Of a stretch of DNA of 27,150 bases, positions 1 through 8,363 are shown piece after piece. Below the pieces are notes generated by a model. The model saw nothing but the letters and a program-made list of their open reading frames with translations. It did not search any database and was not told the DNA's origin. The stretch is from Amoeboradix gromovi (lineage: Eukaryota; Sanchytriomycota; Sanchytriomycetes; Sanchytriales; Sanchytriaceae), in contig JADGIF010000049.1 of assembly GCA_018985225.1 (NCBI GenBank), positions 1-27,150 of the forward strand. Direction: 5' to 3'. Position 1 is the first letter of the stretch; every line of letters starts with the position of its first letter. Position numbers and translations under genes: made by a program.

Positions 1-20
1 ATTGCCTAGGTGAAGAAATA

Positions 21-105
21 TGGGACACTACTGTGAAAACTTCAACTGGGTAAATCTCGTCACCCGCTTTTTACCCCCAGTCTACTTTTTATAGAGCATG
101 TCCCA
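21..105. mobile_element. 85-bp foldback mini-element
   Basis: The segment opens with TGGGACACTACTGTGAAAAC and closes with the inverted complement TGGGACATGCTCTATAAAAA. Both ends then continue into ACTGGG-like sequence, so most of it can fold on itself. The terminal TGGGACA matches the ends of the larger TIR elements at 6231, 6365 and 17800. The left flank is TA, but the right flank is AC, so a clean TA target duplication is not visible. It has no coding capacity. It is best read as a strongly deleted non-autonomous member of the same TIR superfamily. The rest of 1-720 shows no gene or recognisable element. Confidence 0.5.
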
Positions 106-756
106 ACTGCATCTCCTTACTAGAACTGTGACAACTGATGGTAAGCGCAAGGAGAAATATTTAAAAATTCCATCCTTGGAGAACTAGCTGTAAAAACTAG
201 ATCAGCTGGGTATTATAGAAGCAGCTTTATTCATCACTCATAGATTAAAACAATATTCCAGCCAGGGTCAATCATATTAAGATTCCACTTCTAACTCCTC
301 AAATGCTAGATGTATCCGTTAAAACCTCTTACCTTCTCACTAGACGCTAACAGTTAAAGGGAAATTATAGCTTCACTGCACGCATAAATACTTTGCACTT
401 GATCGCCGCGCTATTCATTGATAAAATAGAAAAGCTATTAGGTGTTACTGCAGCTTATATTGGAGCTTGAATGGTATAAAGAGACTTTTAAACCAAATAA
501 TACAATGAGTAATGGCAATACTCGCCCGTTTTAGGGCCCCTCTCCATAGAGCTGGCTCTGCTGCCATTTATGCATCTCATGCGAAGCCAATGTATCCAGT
601 GATTCAATAATAACAAAACATAGTCGTTTGCTTATTAGAAGTAAAACTAAATAAATCATTTATTACCTCGTAAGTAAACTGGAATATTTTATGCACTCGA
701 TTACATAAATTGTGGATTTAATTTAATAATATTTATTCACATATAACATACGATTG

Positions 757-1218
757 CTATTTCTTCTTTTCAGATTTCTTATCTTGTTTATACTCTTCTA
801 GGTACCTCGTGATTTCTATAATTTGCCTACAAAAATCAGGATTCACACACAGTTCAGGATCTTCCGGTAATTCATAAGATGCGAGATCATTTTCTAATTC
901 AGAGATAACCAGGTCAAAAAATGGAACAAAGTAATCATTGTCTGGTGTGTGGGCAATTGTTGATCTAAAAGTTTTTAAATTTTGAAACTTTTGTAAAAAC
1001 TTAGGTTCGATTTGTGAGGCCGCCATTTGAATAGCTCTGCAGTACTTTAGATTGCCATTATTACACTGTTTTCCATAGAGTGGACCCAAAAAACCCCTGT
1101 GATGTGCTACTGGGCTGTTAAGGCTGACTTCAGGGCTTTGAATATACGACAGGCGTTCGCTTGTAGCTAAATTACGGTTTAGAATTGGCACTGAAAACAT
1201 CAGACTATTTAGTAGCAT
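757..1218 (-). CDS. hypothetical protein, 153 aa
   Basis: I do not recognise this protein. It opens with a short hydrophobic stretch (MLLNSLMFSVPIL) that could be a weak signal or mitochondrial presequence. It has two pairs of cysteines (around residues 52-60 and 124-130) and ends in a lysine-rich tail (KKSEKKK). The middle is acidic and helical in character. Support for a real gene: a TATA-like box (TATAAATATAT, minus strand, 1241-1251) lies 33 nt upstream of the ATG, the same spacing seen at histone H4. An AATAAA signal lies at 732-737, about 20 nt after the stop. No homology-based function can be given. Confidence 0.55.
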   Translation of the reverse strand: MLLNSLMFSVPILNRNLATSERLSYIQSPEVSLNSPVAHHRGFLGPLYGKQCNNGNLKYCRAIQMAASQIEPKFLQKFQNLKTFRSTIAHTPDNDYFVPFFDLVISELENDLASYELPEDPELCVNPDFCRQIIEITRYLEEYKQDKKSEKKK

Positions 1219-1575
1219 CTCCGTATATTTTCACTGATGAATATATTTATAGGACATGGATAAAACAAAGTCATCTCCATTATTGCAAATCAATTAACGT
1301 GATGGGTCAAATGACCATGTGGGAGTGCTATCGATTTTCGTTGAAATAACCATTTATTGTCTTTAAATGAGCAACATCGCTCCAATACGCTCTCTTTCTA
1401 GGCTTTTCTAATTACATGAAAGCTCAATAATCTTGTTTATGATCAATTGAAATGGGTCCAGAAGTCGCGATCCATAATGCATCAGACCTAAAAAGACGAT
1501 TGATAGATACCGAATACGCCTTTTGAATATTAGGAATTGGTCCAGCAACCGAAAGACGGATGCACTTAATATACA
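1219..1575. other. intergenic stretch
   Basis: Apart from the TATA-like box next to 1218, I see no reading frame, repeat or RNA gene here. The stretch ends at the 3' terminus of the Fanzor relic at 1576. Confidence 0.5.
1241..1251 (-). promoter_or_regulatory. TATA-like box of the 757-1218 gene
   Basis: TATAAATATAT on the minus strand. Its first base is 33 nt upstream of the ATG at 1218, matching the 30-33 nt spacing of seven other genes here. Confidence 0.45.
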
Positions 1576-2171
1576 CTCCTCGTTAAAAGTCCTGATTTCC
1601 GAGAAAATCGAGAATTTCCACAGAAAAACTAATGCTACTTTCTCCGTTACAGTGATTGCTCACGCTTTCACCACGCTGAGGCGGGATTGAATAAGGATGC
1701 AGATACTTGATGTATATGTTCCTTGCAGCCATATGGTCTCTATCTACTTCCAAATGACAATTTGTACTTGTGTATGTTTCAAAATTGGTTTTCTTTAGAG
1801 TACCACACCTTGTACATGTCTGACTAGTAAATGATTCATTGCATTCGATTATCGTCTTTCCTCTTTGTTTACACTTGAACTTCAAGCGTTCCTTGAATGC
1901 GTAATGGGACATTGTAGCCATGTTTCTTGCGACCTTGCTCGACAAGCTACTTGTCATTTGGCTAGCATTAAACGATGGTAAGTGTATAAGATCATGTCTT
2001 TGTATGCTGTACCTGTTAGTTATTTATTTAGAATTGATTTACCATTTGCAAAAAGGAAGAATATAAAGTATTTAAGCTATTGGAACAGTCTGGAAAAGTC
2101 TTGAAATGATACAAAAATATACACAAATTCGCGATAAATGATTTATTCAAGAAAATAGTCAAGCTGCTCGC
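1576..2171 (-). mobile_element. Fanzor/TnpB-type element relic F1
   Basis: This segment shares two blocks with the plus-strand copy at 7778-8334: a 5' non-coding block (about 2045-2171, containing TGAATAAATCATTTATCG) and the whole 3' coding block. The common 3' terminus of the copies is GGACTTTTAAYGAGGAG, after which flanking sequences diverge, so the element end is placed at 1576. Only the C-terminal part of the nuclease is present. The N-terminal and RuvC-I/II regions are missing, so this is an internally deleted, non-autonomous copy. The 5' border at 2171 is approximate. Confidence 0.7.
1583..2024 (-). pseudogene. Fanzor (eukaryotic TnpB-like) nuclease, C-terminal fragment
   Basis: The frame is open from about 2024 to the stop at 1583. 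The first in-frame ATG at 1957 gives 124 aa. Upstream of that ATG it still reads a family-like LIHLPSFNASQM. It continues with KVARNMATMSHYAFKERL, the zinc-ribbon start ESFTSQTCTRCG, and the RuvC-III motif DRDHMAARNIY. These are the signatures of the TnpB/Fanzor C-terminal OrfB zinc-ribbon region, an RNA-guided DNA nuclease family. The second cysteine pair is degenerate: the position three residues before the remaining Cys (STNC) is Ser. The stop codon lies only 8 nt before the element terminus. Family assignment is confident; activity is not expected because the catalytic N-terminal part is absent. Confidence 0.8.
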
Positions 2172-2520
2172 TTCAGAGCAAACATAGCAGAGAATCGCGT
2201 CACTGTAAAGACCTTAAAATGAAGTTCAAAATCAAAAATGGTTGGTATTGCATTAAGAAACCAGAATCGTTTTTATTTGCTGAGCAAAGTTTTACGTAAC
2301 TATTTTGAAATTGAAGATAAGCATTCATCAGCAGTCTTTAAGTTTATAGTTGCAAGAGCATTTCTGTATGACGCAAAGAGACTTTTTTGGCTTATCAGCT
2401 ATTCTAGAGGTGCAATGCGTGCGGCATTCTAAACAAAGCCGGTTTGGGGACATGCACAAATTCATTGGAAGCGGGAGAAACCGCTCTAAGGAAGAGCATG
2501 GCTTTGTTATTTTCCCTTAA
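2172..2520. other. intergenic stretch between two Fanzor relics
   Basis: It contains a 64-codon ATG frame (2238-2432, plus) with no recognisable domain, flanked on both sides by relic material. I treat that frame as chance or as decayed element sequence. No promoter or RNA gene is visible. Confidence 0.4.
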
Positions 2521-2563
2521 AATATTCACGATTTCTTAGAAAGCTAGGACTTTTAATGAGGAG
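2521..2563 (+). mobile_element. Fanzor-element 3' terminus relic F4
   Basis: The sequence AATATTCACGATTTCTTAGA followed by AAGCTAGGACTTTTAATGAGGAG aligns with the 3' ends of F1 and F2 (GAATTCTCGATTTTCTCGGA, then AATCAGGACTTTTAACGAGGAG). Only this short tail is convincingly related. The 80 bp before it are at best weakly similar. Between 2564 and 2815 I see nothing else. Confidence 0.5.
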
Positions 2564-2829
2564 ACTTTTTTGACTGCAAGTAATAGTAGCGATTCAAGCT
2601 CTTAGCTGCTCATGTTGTCTCGTTTTTCTTAAAAAACATTAGACTTGAGGATTATGCCATCTAGGTTGCTTCTAGGAATTCCGGAATGACCTAATTTCAA
2701 TGCTAAGTAACTACATGGAACCCTATAGGTACTGTTTGGACAAAGCAATACTACTAGCTCATGTGTTTGTCTGCTAAATAACCAACTCTATTTAATATTT
2801 GCATATAGAATGCTATTTATTAGTAGTAT

Positions 2830-4443
2830 TCAATATCCATCTGCACTTCCATTTTTCCTCTTGTCTGCCGCCGCATATATAAACCCATTCTTGACCAGTA
2901 TACACTGCACGGCGCTAAATGTAATTTTTTCGACTTTTAAAATGTGACCCCTTGACGTTAGTCCTCTTTTATAATAAAACTCTAAATCCTCCTCAATCTC
3001 AACAGCATTCGGAAACAGCTGATGATGTATTCTGCTGCTCTGTATACTTTTATTCACATCCATTTTCAAATCTAAAACATCTAAAATAGTCTTAAATACA
3101 GCGCTTGCTATCCTGCTACCACCACTTCCGCCAATAATAAGATGAACGACATTGTTAATTTTAATGACAGTGGGTGTAGCACTGCTTTGTGGTCGTTTTA
3201 ATGGCGCGATGTAGTTTGCTGCTGAAGGCGCTAAAGCAAAAGCATTTTTTCGATTAGGAATACTGAAGTCATCCATCTGATCATTCAATATAATTCCTGT
3301 TGAAGGCTCCATTATGCAGCTTCCAAATTCCAAATTAACAGTGCTGGTAAGACTTACTGAATTTCCGTCCTTGTCTAGGACTGATAAATGAGTAGTCCCA
3401 GAGTCTTGAAAGTACTGGTATTGATTGTTGTAGTGCTCTGGTGGAAATGTCTTATCATCGCTAATTTGGGAATAAACTTCCATAGCGTATCTGTCTGATT
3501 TCATCTGGTTGGTAACTTTGGTAACATTCTTGACAAAATTTGGATCAGCTAACTGCGATCTCTTCGCATAAACATGCTTCATGATCTCTACAATTCGATG
3601 AATGTCTGTTATATTATTTTTTGGACCTGGGAATGTATACCTTTCAGCTATTTTTAAAGCCATTGCTAGCATAGGACCACCACTCGGTGCATGTCCAGTA
3701 TACACATCATATTCACCATATTTGATAGTTAATGGCTTTTTCCACTCAGTTCTGTACCCTTTGAAGTCCTTCAAAGTTAAAATTCCTCCTTTTTGCTGAA
3801 TGAAATTGACAAGAGAAACAGCTATAGATCCGGTATAGAAGTCTGATATTCCAAATTGAGCAATCAGTTGAAGAGTTTTCGCGAAATTTGGTCTTTTTAT
3901 AACATCGTTTTCTTCCACAACTACCGTTTTTCCTTTGTCTACTTTAGTAAATATTGCAGCCATTCCAGGGTCAGCAAGTATATTCGACTGGACTTTCTTA
4001 ATAGTTTTTGCTAAATGTTTGCTAACTCTGAATCCCTCCTGAGCTAGTCTAATCGAAGGGCGAAAAAGATCTTCCCACTTTAAATGGCCAAATTTCCGAT
4101 GAATTTCATGAAGACCTTTTAATTCTCCTGGAGTTGCTGGTGACAACGGTCCAACTTGAGCATCTTTAGAGTCTGTAAACATATCTTTATGAGATGCTAG
4201 CGGAGCCATCTCTCTGAAGTTAACAAAATATTGCTTTCTATTCATATCAACTACAGCGAATCCTCCTCCACCAATTCCACTGGCCTGACTACTTACCGTG
4301 CCAATACAAATTGTAGCCGCAACTGATGCATCAACAGCATTCCCTCCTTGCTTTAGAGTATCTACACAAATATCTGTACAAATTGGCGTGTCTGAAGCAC
4401 AAGCACCCTTTGAATAATGAGCAAAGATAACAGAAAACAGCAT
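2830..4443 (-). CDS. gamma-glutamyltranspeptidase (GGT) family protein
   Basis: The enzyme transfers or hydrolyses the gamma-glutamyl group of glutathione and is made as a self-cleaving N-terminal nucleophile precursor. Visible family motifs are GGNAVDASVAA (residues 33-43), SGIGGGGF (55-62), the autocleavage site DSGTTHLSV with the predicted nucleophile Thr at about 350, NDQMDDFS, and the glycine loop IIGGSGGSRIASAV near 440. The C-terminus (YAAADKRKNGSADGY) is the normal family end, so the catalytic body is complete at 537 aa. The 5' end is unresolved. The ATG at 4443 leaves almost no signal anchor. An upstream same-frame ATG at 4596 runs into a TGA at 4462-4464. The only AG acceptor between that TGA and the conserved GACASDTP is at 4408, so an upstream exon is possible. 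AATAAA is at 2816-2821, 9 nt after the stop. Confidence 0.88.
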   Translation of the reverse strand: MLFSVIFAHYSKGACASDTPICTDICVDTLKQGGNAVDASVAATICIGTVSSQASGIGGGGFAVVDMNRKQYFVNFREMAPLASHKDMFTDSKDAQVGPLSPATPGELKGLHEIHRKFGHLKWEDLFRPSIRLAQEGFRVSKHLAKTIKKVQSNILADPGMAAIFTKVDKGKTVVVEENDVIKRPNFAKTLQLIAQFGISDFYTGSIAVSLVNFIQQKGGILTLKDFKGYRTEWKKPLTIKYGEYDVYTGHAPSGGPMLAMALKIAERYTFPGPKNNITDIHRIVEIMKHVYAKRSQLADPNFVKNVTKVTNQMKSDRYAMEVYSQISDDKTFPPEHYNNQYQYFQDSGTTHLSVLDKDGNSVSLTSTVNLEFGSCIMEPSTGIILNDQMDDFSIPNRKNAFALAPSAANYIAPLKRPQSSATPTVIKINNVVHLIIGGSGGSRIASAVFKTILDVLDLKMDVNKSIQSSRIHHQLFPNAVEIEEDLEFYYKRGLTSRGHILKVEKITFSAVQCILVKNGFIYAAADKRKNGSADGY

Positions 4444-4596
4444 ACAGAATGGGGTAAGAGATCAAATTGATAACCCCGACTGAGTACAATGTGGGACCCC
4501 TACAAAGACTGGAGAAACGTTTTGCCACAAATCTCTTGAACTTCTGTAGAAAGTTCCCATATTCTGCCAGCTTTGCTTTAAGTTGCAAGTTTTCAT

Positions 4597-5144
4597 AACC
4601 AGGCTCTCTTTATCACTATTAATAACAAGTGTTCTTTTTACTTTGTGATTGTTCTAATGCGCTTACATCCCTGTCGTCACCTGCATCAAATTGATTGCAT
4701 TCTGATAACCTTGTATAACTGTGATATGGATAGTTCTGTTATTCTCGCCAGAGTTCCTAATAATAGCTAAGCTGATAAATCTCCTCAATATTATTAAAAT
4801 TTAGATTGTCAACTTCCGCGGGAAAAGAACTGACTCTATTATAATCTGTTGAACTATTATGCGACCTGGTTTACTATGCAAGAATTTTTCCAAACATCAT
4901 TTCACATCAGTTTGAGCATAGTAATCTGATATTTGTCACATAGCAACAGTACGATGACATTAACAGGAGATTCTGATCTCAATCAATCTTGTGTTACCAT
5001 TCATTGTGATCAGATGATAATGCAGCACAAAATAATTTGCTTTACTATTTTAAGATTAACTTTTTTGTTTGATCGCAAGCCCTGTTTTTGTTTCTTTGAC
5101 CCAACTGGAGAATCTGAATATGGCTGATATCCTATTTTTGCAAT
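4597..5144. other. intergenic region upstream of two divergent genes
   Basis: AT-rich spacer between the GGT gene (minus) and the secreted-protein gene (plus). The one open frame here (4933-5127) starts at TTG and shows no domain or codon pattern of a gene. No repeat family is seen. Confidence 0.4.
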
Positions 5145-5151
5145 TATATAA
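5145..5151 (+). promoter_or_regulatory. TATA box of the 5175 gene
   Basis: TATATAA begins exactly 30 nt upstream of the ATG at 5175, implying a near-leaderless transcript if transcription starts about 30 nt downstream of TATA. Confidence 0.5.
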
Positions 5152-5174
5152 CACGCGGGTACAAGCAAATTAAA

Positions 5175-5927
5175 ATGAAATTAATTTACTTGATTTCGCT
5201 TACAATCAACGCTGGCAGATTATATAACAGTTTTGGAGAGTATTTAATGCCTCCACCACCAGACCATATGAATCTATACTCTCCCGAAAGAGTCCAAGAA
5301 ATTCTAAAGAGCCAAATTAATGCACTGCTTAATGGCTTAAAATCAATTGGAGCTGAGGTACCAGATCGTGAAAAAGAAAATAAAAGCAGTGACGAGTTAA
5401 GGTCAATAAAACTAGAGATTAGCAGGTATTTTGCTTACCACTTTGCAAATCCTGAAAATGTGGAAAAGATTACTGAAAAGAATAACATGGTTTTGAAAAA
5501 ACTTATTGAACCAGTGTGGTCTATTTATAGTAAATATCTTATGGATATTAATACGATGAACAGAGCATTGGCGAAGATGAAAATGCCTACTGTGGAAGTT
5601 GCCTCTGTAGTGACTGCAATGGAATCTAAGGAAGAAACCAAAGAATTGAGGAGCCAGATGATTGAAACACTCTTGGGTATTAAATCTAGCGGCGAAAATT
5701 TGTGGAGCAAGTTGGAAGTATCTCCAAGGTTACAGTCTGAAGTCAACAAGGTTATACGGGGCAAAAGCATAACTGCGAATACTCGGATTTTTGACAAATT
5801 TACTAGATTTTACCGAAGACGCTCATTTGATTCCAAAAAAGAACGTCCACCTTTAGAATTACCTGAGCAAGGCACTATATCGGAGCAGCAAGTCCGTGGA
5901 AAAAAGGCTCGTCCATTGATAAGTTAA
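5175..5927 (+). CDS. predicted secreted hypothetical protein, 250 aa
   Basis: The N-terminus MKLIYLISLTINA is a short, classic-looking signal peptide with an Ala at the likely cleavage site. The remainder is mainly charged and helical, begins with a proline cluster (MPPPPDHMNL, about residues 25-34) and ends in a basic, low-complexity tail (RRRSFDSKKERPP and RGKKARPLIS). There is no cysteine in the mature part, so disulphide-based folding is not expected. I recognise no domain. A TATA box sits 30 nt upstream of the ATG and AATAAA at 5946-5951 lies 19 nt after the stop, which supports a real gene with tight ends. A secreted role is inference from the N-terminus only. Confidence 0.6.
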   Translation: MKLIYLISLTINAGRLYNSFGEYLMPPPPDHMNLYSPERVQEILKSQINALLNGLKSIGAEVPDREKENKSSDELRSIKLEISRYFAYHFANPENVEKITEKNNMVLKKLIEPVWSIYSKYLMDINTMNRALAKMKMPTVEVASVVTAMESKEETKELRSQMIETLLGIKSSGENLWSKLEVSPRLQSEVNKVIRGKSITANTRIFDKFTRFYRRRSFDSKKERPPLELPEQGTISEQQVRGKKARPLIS

Positions 5928-5951
5928 TCTTATCATAAAATACTTAATAAA

Positions 5952-6230
5952 CTTAACTATAATGAAGCAATTTTATCTTCTTATGCCTACTTGTTTCTTA
6001 ATAAAAGTTGCAGAGATCATTAACATCTGGAATGGTACTAGCGAATAATGATAAATTATGGGTTCTTTATATTCAAGGACATTTGCATTAAATTAGTAAT
6101 CAAGGACATCGAATCCAAAATCACCTTGAACAAACTTACAAGACTGGAGAACCTTGGGCAAGAAGGAAAGCGTGTTTGTAAAAATAGCGATTAAGATGAT
6201 TTGAATATCATTTGGCAGCAAGGAACATTT
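5952..6230. other. intergenic stretch
   Basis: AT-rich DNA between the 5175 gene's poly(A) signal and the left terminus of the nested transposon. Nothing recognised. Confidence 0.4.
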
Positions 6231-6364
6231 GGGACACTAAATATAAAAACTAGACTAACCTTCTGAAATAGTTTGAATCATTATTTCAAGTGTGTATTAA
6301 CCGATAGGAAATTAAATTAATCTGATTGGTTGCACCTTTTGCTTAGACACTCAAAGGCCTCATG

Positions 6365-7531
6365 TGGGGCATCAAATGTGATTTGTAGACTAACTCTGAA
6401 AAATTGATTTTGAGAAAAATCCATTTCAAGTTGAAATTGTCATTTCGAATGTGAAAATTAGACCAAGTCACTTGACCAACAAAAATCGTTTAATTTACAA
6501 CTTCTTTTATTTAATCATAGACTAGTATTTATACTATTACATACCCAATCAACAAAGTGTTTTCAATGTGCGCAATTTAAAACAATTTGGATATAATAGT
6601 ATTTACTCTTCATATCCCTCATCTTCTAAAGCTCTTGTTAAAGGAAGGGAATATTTTTTGTATCTCTCAAATCTTTGAGCATGTGTTCCAATGGGTTTTC
6701 CGTTATTCTTCTTATTCAAGTCTTCGATTACTTCCTTAACTTCTATCGCTTGGGATAACTTACTTGTGCTCTTTTCAATGATTTTGGCACCTTCGAAATA
6801 ATCTTTGGTGACAGTTCTGTAATGATTAAACTTCTCCTTTCATGGCTTTTGAACTCTCGCCATGTGTCTGGGCACCGAAATGGTGATCATAAATCCATTT
6901 GAAATGGTCTGACGCTTTACCTTTCTCAAATGATAACCAACTAAAGTAAGCAATCGCACATGCTCCAGCAAATCCTGACACTGTTTGGAGGAACGAAGCA
7001 AAGTTTTTCCACCAATCTCGATCACCCTGTTCCAAATGATGCAACTGGCTCAACACTTCATTTTGAGATAATCCTTTGGGGTCATTTCTAATAGAATTTA
7101 GCGCCCTTTCCTTCAATATGTCTTTCAATTTAAACTTTGGACCTCCTCGAAGCATTTGGAAATATCGAATTCCAATTCTCGCAACTAACATGAAATATGT
7201 TTCACCATTCTTTGTTCTTGAAAATAGGTAACCGTGTATTTACCAATCATCTTTCTTGTTACTTGCCGAGAAAAATAAAATAATAATTTAGATACTTGTA
7301 TTTTAGCTACTCGTGATGATCAATAAATATGGTTAACTTGATTTTGAGTTAGTCTACTTTTTCATTTGAAAATACAGTTTTACCTTTAAATGCTGATAGT
7401 TCAATCAATACTAATCACACTGCTTCGAAAATAGGATTTTTGGACAGTTCAAGATCTGAAGATTCGGAAAACATTATTTTTGCGATTTTGACAAGATTTG
7501 AGTTAGTCTATAAATCACATTGGATGTCCCA
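6365..7531. mobile_element. inner TIR element (1,167 bp) carrying a gene
   Basis: The left terminus is TGGGGCATCAAATGTGATTT followed by GTAGACTAACTC. The right terminus, reverse-complemented, is TGGGACATCCAATGTGATTT followed by ATAGACTAACTC, about 31 bp with few mismatches. It interrupts the outer element at the position where related copies read CCTCATATATTTG. The flanks are TG (left) and TA (right), matching a TA target duplication with one mutation. A subterminal copy of GTAGACTAACTC recurs near 7336-7362 (minus). The only gene-like content is the minus-strand gene at 6603-7191, which is not a transposase, so this looks like a cargo-bearing non-autonomous transposon. Confidence 0.65.
6603..7191 (-). 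CDS. single-pass membrane protein of unknown function, split frame
   Basis: The first frame (ATG 7191, stop 6826) gives 121 aa. It has a basic, possibly mitochondrial N-terminus (MLVARIGIRYFQMLRGG) and one hydrophobic segment (VSGFAGACAIAYFSWLSF, about residues 71-88). A second, clearly coding-like frame, shifted by +1, runs from about 6842 to the stop at 6603-6605 and reads NHYRTVTKDYFEGAKIIEKS at its start and LTRALEDEGYEE at its end. The two could be joined by an intron (for example GTAAAG at 6920 to an AG at 6803, or GTCAGA at 6913 to TTACAG at 6817), or the copy may carry a 1-nt frameshift near 6830. No tiny GT...AG interval in the right phase was found here, unlike in the M20 and GH5 genes. 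The gene lies wholly inside the inner TIR element. I do not recognise the family. Confidence 0.5.
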
Positions 7532-7777
7532 TATATTTGAAAGATATAGTGGGTCATCTTGTTATATTTTAAAGAGGGGAATGACATTAATGAAAGAAAA
7601 TTGGTTTGAAAGAAGTACTTTTATTAATAATAGTATTTCCTCCTTATGAAGCACTTCCTTTAAAAACGACTTGGTCTAGTTTTTATATTTGGTGTCACAT
7701 ACCATTGAATAAAGAGGCGGTCCGGAAAACGAACATCGTCATATGAAAGACAAAAATGATACCGTCACTTTTAATAG

Positions 7778-8334
7778 AACAGCTCGATTGTTTTCTTGAA
7801 TAAATCATTTATCGTGAATTTTTATGCATTTTTGTATAATTTCAAGACTTTTCCAATAGCTTAATACTCGATGTTCCTCCTTTTCACAAGTGGTAAATCA
7901 ATTCTAAAGAAATAACTAGCAGGTACAGCATACATTCGTCTCAGACTGGTAAGCTGGTCCAAACACGAAAATTCGATGTCATGTACAATATTTGGCACTC
8001 TAAAGAAAACCAATTTGGAGAGCTATTCAAGTACATAGTGTCATTTGGAAGTGGACATGGGCCACATGGCACCAAGGAACAAATTCGATGTCATGTACGA
8101 GGTATGGTACTTTAAAGAAAACCAATTTAGAAACCTGAACCTGTACAAATTGTCATTTGAAGATAGGTAGAGTGCATATGGCTGTAAGGAGCATATACAT
8201 CAAGTATATGCATCCTTATTCAATCCCGCCTCAGGGTAGTGAAAGCGTGAGCAATCACTGTAATGGAGATCTAGTACTGATAGTTTCTCTGGGAATTCTC
8301 GATTTTCTCGGAAATCAGGACTTTTAACGAGGAG
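7778..8334 (+). mobile_element. Fanzor-type element relic F2
   Basis: This is a second copy of the F1 element in the opposite orientation. It has the same 5' block (TTTTCTTGAATAAATCATTT at 7790) and the same 3' end (CAGGACTTTTAACGAGGAG, ending at 8334). Its coding part still reads YIKYMHPYSIPPQ and SVSNHCNG in frame. The zinc-ribbon segment before it is duplicated in tandem and frame-broken, so this is a pseudogene copy. It ends 30 bp from the stop of the convergent RGS gene. Confidence 0.7.
7969..8193 (+). repeat. 112-bp tandem duplication inside Fanzor relic F2
   Basis: Two units starting with AATTCGATGTCATGTAC (7970 and 8082) both continue through CTTTAAAGAAAACCAATTT-like sequence to a CAAGGAAC / TAAGGAGC end. 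Both correspond to the zinc-ribbon/RuvC-III coding part of F1. The units have diverged, so the duplication is not recent. Confidence 0.6.
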
Positions 8335-8363
8335 TCTCAATATGCGTTGAAACGAAAAAGTGT

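Larger units (their letters stand above)
6231..7699. mobile_element. outer TIR element, split by a nested insertion
   Basis: The left end reads TGGGACACTAAATATAAAAA then CTAGACTAACC. The right end, reverse-complemented, reads TGTGACACCAAATATAAAAA then CTAGACC. Internal sequence matches the 485-bp element at 17800-18284 and the 299-bp one at 9217-9515: GCACCTTTTGCTTAGACACT and CAAAGGCCTCAT lie before 6364, and TATTTGAAAGATATAGTGGG lies after 7532. In those two related copies the blocks are contiguous. Without the inner insert (6365-7531) this copy is about 302 bp, close to the 9217 copy. The right flank is TA and the left flank TT. It has no transposase and is a MITE-like, non-autonomous element. 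Confidence 0.7.

Noticed and set aside
637-655. AAATAAATCATTTATTACC as another Fanzor-element 5' block
   Set aside because: Only about 14 A/T-rich bases match, and adjoining sequence does not align.
2238-2432. 64-codon ATG frame, plus strand
   Set aside because: No domain, promoter spacing or poly(A) signal. It lies between two relics and is likely chance or decayed element sequence.
4492-4512. TGGGACCCCTACAAAGACTGG as a solo transposon terminus
   Set aside because: Only partial similarity to the TIRs and no partner end found nearby.
4933-5127. 64-codon frame, plus strand
   Set aside because: It starts at TTG rather than ATG and shows no recognisable protein features.
7440-7649. 69-codon frame, plus strand
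   Set aside because: It crosses the right terminus of the inner element into the outer element, so it is a chance frame in repeat DNA.
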